Positions 62,163-64,000 of a stretch of DNA of 64,000 nt are shown piece by piece. The position numbers were made by a program, and so were the translations under genes. Under the pieces are notes generated by a model. The model had not been told where the DNA came from. It made no database searches and saw only the letters and a list, made by a program, of their open reading frames with translations. Position 1 is the first letter of the stretch. Each line of letters starts with the position of its first letter. Origin of the DNA: Bog-473 sp963730395 (GTDB taxonomy: Bacteria; Actinomycetota; Acidimicrobiia; Acidimicrobiales; RAAP-2); contig CAVSSK010000006.1 of NCBI GenBank assembly GCA_963730395.1, positions 310,001-374,000 on the forward strand, in the 5' to 3' direction.

Positions 62163-63392
62163 TCACGCCGCTGCCCGGAACGTCACGGGCAGCGCGGTGG
62201 GGGAGCGGAACACGTCGCCCCGGATGTGAGGGTCGGTGTGGCCGGGGTCGAGGGCCAAGTCCGGCAGGCGGTCGAGGACGCGGTTGAGGAGTGCCCGCGT
62301 CTCGAGGCGTGCGAGATGCATGCCCAGGCACATGTGGGGGCCATGGGCGAACGCGATGTGCGGGATGGCGGGACGGAAGATGTCGAACGTCTCGGGGTCG
62401 TCCCAGCGCGCCTCGTCGTGGTTGGCCGAGCCGATGTGCGGGGTGATGCTCTCCCCGGCGGGGATGGTGAGGCCGCCGAGCTCGACCTCGCACGTGGTGG
62501 TCCGGTTGATGGTGAGCAAGGGGGGCTCGCAGCGCAGCCCCTCCTCTATGGCCTGAGGCAGGAGGGAGCGGTCGGCCCGCACGGCCGCGAGCTGGTCGGG
62601 ATGGGTGAGCAGCAGGTAGAGCAGGTTGCCCGAGGAGCGGTAGGTGGTCTCGGCTCCCGCCGGCAGCAGGAGGCGGAGGAACGAGTAGATGGCCTCGTCG
62701 GTCAGCTTCTCCCCTTCGACCTCGGCCAGGACGAGGTCACTGATGACGTCCTCGGCGGGCCGGGCCCGCCGGTCCGCCACCACCTGGGCGAAGTACTCGC
62801 GCAGAGCCTCGGAGGCGGCCAGCCCGCGGTCGATGTCGGCCAGCAACCCGATGAGCTCGACCGACCAGCGTTGGAACTGCGGGAAGTCCTCCTCGGGCAG
62901 GCCGAGCAGGCGTGCGATGACCCGCACCGGGAATTCGAAGGTGAGCTGGCGCACCAGGTCCGCCTGGCCGTCGGCGGCGAATCGGTCGATCAGTTCGTCG
63001 ATGATCGGGCCGATGAATTCGGGCTCCCAACGGGCCAGCGCCTTCTCTCGGAACGCGTTGGCGACCAGGTTGCGGTGAGTGCGGTGCTCGGGGTCGTCCA
63101 TGCCGAGGATCATGTGGCCCATGACCATGCCGATGGTGACGTCGTAGCCGGTGGAGGTGAAGGTCCTGGCGTCCCGCAGGATCCGCGAGCAGTCTTCGTA
63201 GCGGTAGGCGATCCATCCCGGCTCGACGTCGATGCCCTCGGGAAGGGCGTCGGGCGAGATGGTCATGCCCTTGGTGACGGGCGTGTCGCGTCGCTTGGCG
63301 GCGAGGTCCGGGTACGGGTCCCGCGTCGTGCCGGCGACGACGTCGTCGAAGGCGGTGAACGGGTCGTACTCCTGGGCGTCGGACATGGTCAT
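62163..63392 (-). CDS. cytochrome P450
   Basis: 409 residues. I-helix AGAETTYRSSGNLLYLLL, ExxR helix PQAIEEGLRCEPPLLTINRT, and heme ligand Cys (about 354) in AFAHGPHMCLGMHLARLE. Intact class I-type bacterial P450. No ferredoxin gene is adjacent and the substrate is unknown. Divergent from the dehalogenase gene. Confidence 0.93.
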   Translation of the reverse strand: MTMSDAQEYDPFTAFDDVVAGTTRDPYPDLAAKRRDTPVTKGMTISPDALPEGIDVEPGWIAYRYEDCSRILRDARTFTSTGYDVTIGMVMGHMILGMDDPEHRTHRNLVANAFREKALARWEPEFIGPIIDELIDRFAADGQADLVRQLTFEFPVRVIARLLGLPEEDFPQFQRWSVELIGLLADIDRGLAASEALREYFAQVVADRRARPAEDVISDLVLAEVEGEKLTDEAIYSFLRLLLPAGAETTYRSSGNLLYLLLTHPDQLAAVRADRSLLPQAIEEGLRCEPPLLTINRTTTCEVELGGLTIPAGESITPHIGSANHDEARWDDPETFDIFRPAIPHIAFAHGPHMCLGMHLARLETRALLNRVLDRLPDLALDPGHTDPHIRGDVFRSPTALPVTFRAAA

Positions 63393-63563
63393 GACGGCTC
63401 CCTCCCGACTGGGTTGCGTTCTGTGACGTTGGCGTCAGGTTACGGGCCGCGGCGGGGCCGTGCACCTCGAGCCGGGGCCTGGCGGCAGCGCGGTTCGCGT
63501 GCAGAGGGCGAGGCGGGGCTGAGTGGGACGACGCGGGTCCCTACGGCCTAGGCTCCCGCCTGC

Positions 63564-64000
63564 ATGAGGACCCTTCGCACACCCGACAACCGCTTCATCG
63601 ACCTGCCCGGTTACGACTTCGAGCCCCACTACGCCGAGATCGCGGACTCCGAGGGCGGCACGCTGCGGGTCCACTACCTGCGCGAGGGGGACCCGGCGGC
63701 CCCGCTCGTGCTCCTCATGCACGGCGAGCCGTCCTGGTCGTACCTGTACCGCAAGATGATCCCCGTACTGACCGCGGCCGGCCTGCAGGTCGTGGCGCCC
63801 GACCTGGTCGGCTTCGGGCGCTCGGACAAGCCCACGGAGCGCAGCGACTACACGTTCGCCCGCCACGTCGGATGGATGCGCGAGCTCCTCTTCGACCGGC
63901 TGGACCTGCGTGACATCACGCTGGTGTGCCAGGACTGGGGCGGGCTCATCGGCCTGCGCCTGGTCGGTGAGCGCCCGGACCGCTTCGCCCGGGTGGTGGC
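63564..64000 (+). CDS. dhmA: haloalkane dehalogenase, N-terminal part (runs off the window)
   Basis: ATG 63564 onward, 145 codons in the window. LRVHYLREGDPAAPLVLLMH, GEPSWSYLYRKMIPVL (oxyanion/halide region), APDLVGFGRSDKP and the nucleophile elbow VCQDWGGLIGL with Asp in place of Ser, the mark of haloalkane dehalogenases. The catalytic His lies beyond the end. Confidence 0.85.
   Translation, partial: MRTLRTPDNRFIDLPGYDFEPHYAEIADSEGGTLRVHYLREGDPAAPLVLLMHGEPSWSYLYRKMIPVLTAAGLQVVAPDLVGFGRSDKPTERSDYTFARHVGWMRELLFDRLDLRDITLVCQDWGGLIGLRLVGERPDRFARVV

Overview
The window is GC-rich DNA from an actinobacterium, most likely Acidimicrobiia or a relative. This is inferred from the class E sortase, two L,D-transpeptidases, a TIGR03086-type protein, a PASTA-less Ser/Thr kinase, P450 and acyl-CoA dehydrogenase genes, and three proteins built from the GYW..SDGG..FG repeat. 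The lineage is an inference and was not tested. Chromosomal housekeeping genes (glnD, glnA, rpiA, tRNA-Cys, tRNA-Val) alternate with accessory DNA.

Layout. 0-6 kb: a minus-strand run glnD > L,D-transpeptidase > sortase E > DUF2332 protein. 6.2-12 kb: a small island at tRNA-Cys, bounded by the intact tRNA and an exact 43-bp copy of its 3' end. It holds an integrase remnant, a large cyclase-ATPase-TPR regulator broken into several frames, and an aminoglycoside-phosphotransferase-like gene; a second integrase remnant lies just outside. 12-16.7 kb: small genes and dispersed repeats, then VOC, SDR and NTF2-like genes. 17-21.5 kb: a secreted GH92 glycosidase, an exonuclease and a PhyH dioxygenase. 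21.5-28.7 kb: a second island at tRNA-Val, bounded by a copy of the tRNA 3' half, with a cobalt-type nitrile hydratase operon and a run of frameshifted genes. 28.8-34.5 kb: a secreted repeat protein, a secreted serine protease, and small genes among repeats. 34.5-46 kb: YihY, NUDIX, PAP2 and GNAT proteins, an Ig/repeat surface protein, a DMT permease, an SGNH hydrolase, a flavoprotein oxidoreductase, a Ser/Thr kinase and an MBL hydrolase. 46-51 kb: glnA, a Gmad2 lipoprotein and a SulP transporter. 51-55 kb: small genes, a repeat-L,D-transpeptidase fusion and a gene-poor stretch of repeats and gene fragments. 55-64 kb: catabolic and housekeeping genes (hydroxyacid dehydrogenase, carbonic anhydrase, CoA transferase, hydrolase, acyl-CoA dehydrogenase, rpiA, P450, haloalkane dehalogenase start).

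Most unusual signals. (1) A family of about 120-bp dispersed elements, here called R1, with seven copies. Each has a conserved box, most have a downstream CAGCATC-like motif, and six end in a GC-rich hairpin whose stem sequence differs while pairing is kept; the hairpin of copy E is only a short equivalent. One copy lies just upstream of a small Cys-containing gene. (2) A second dispersed element, R2, with three copies and an internal inverted repeat. (3) Two tRNA-bounded islands. (4) The GYW/SDGG repeat family in three domain contexts plus one orphan unit. (5) Many single-base frame breaks in otherwise well-conserved genes, which may be sequence errors or real decay. (6) A glutamine synthetase with Phe where the adenylylated Tyr normally lies.
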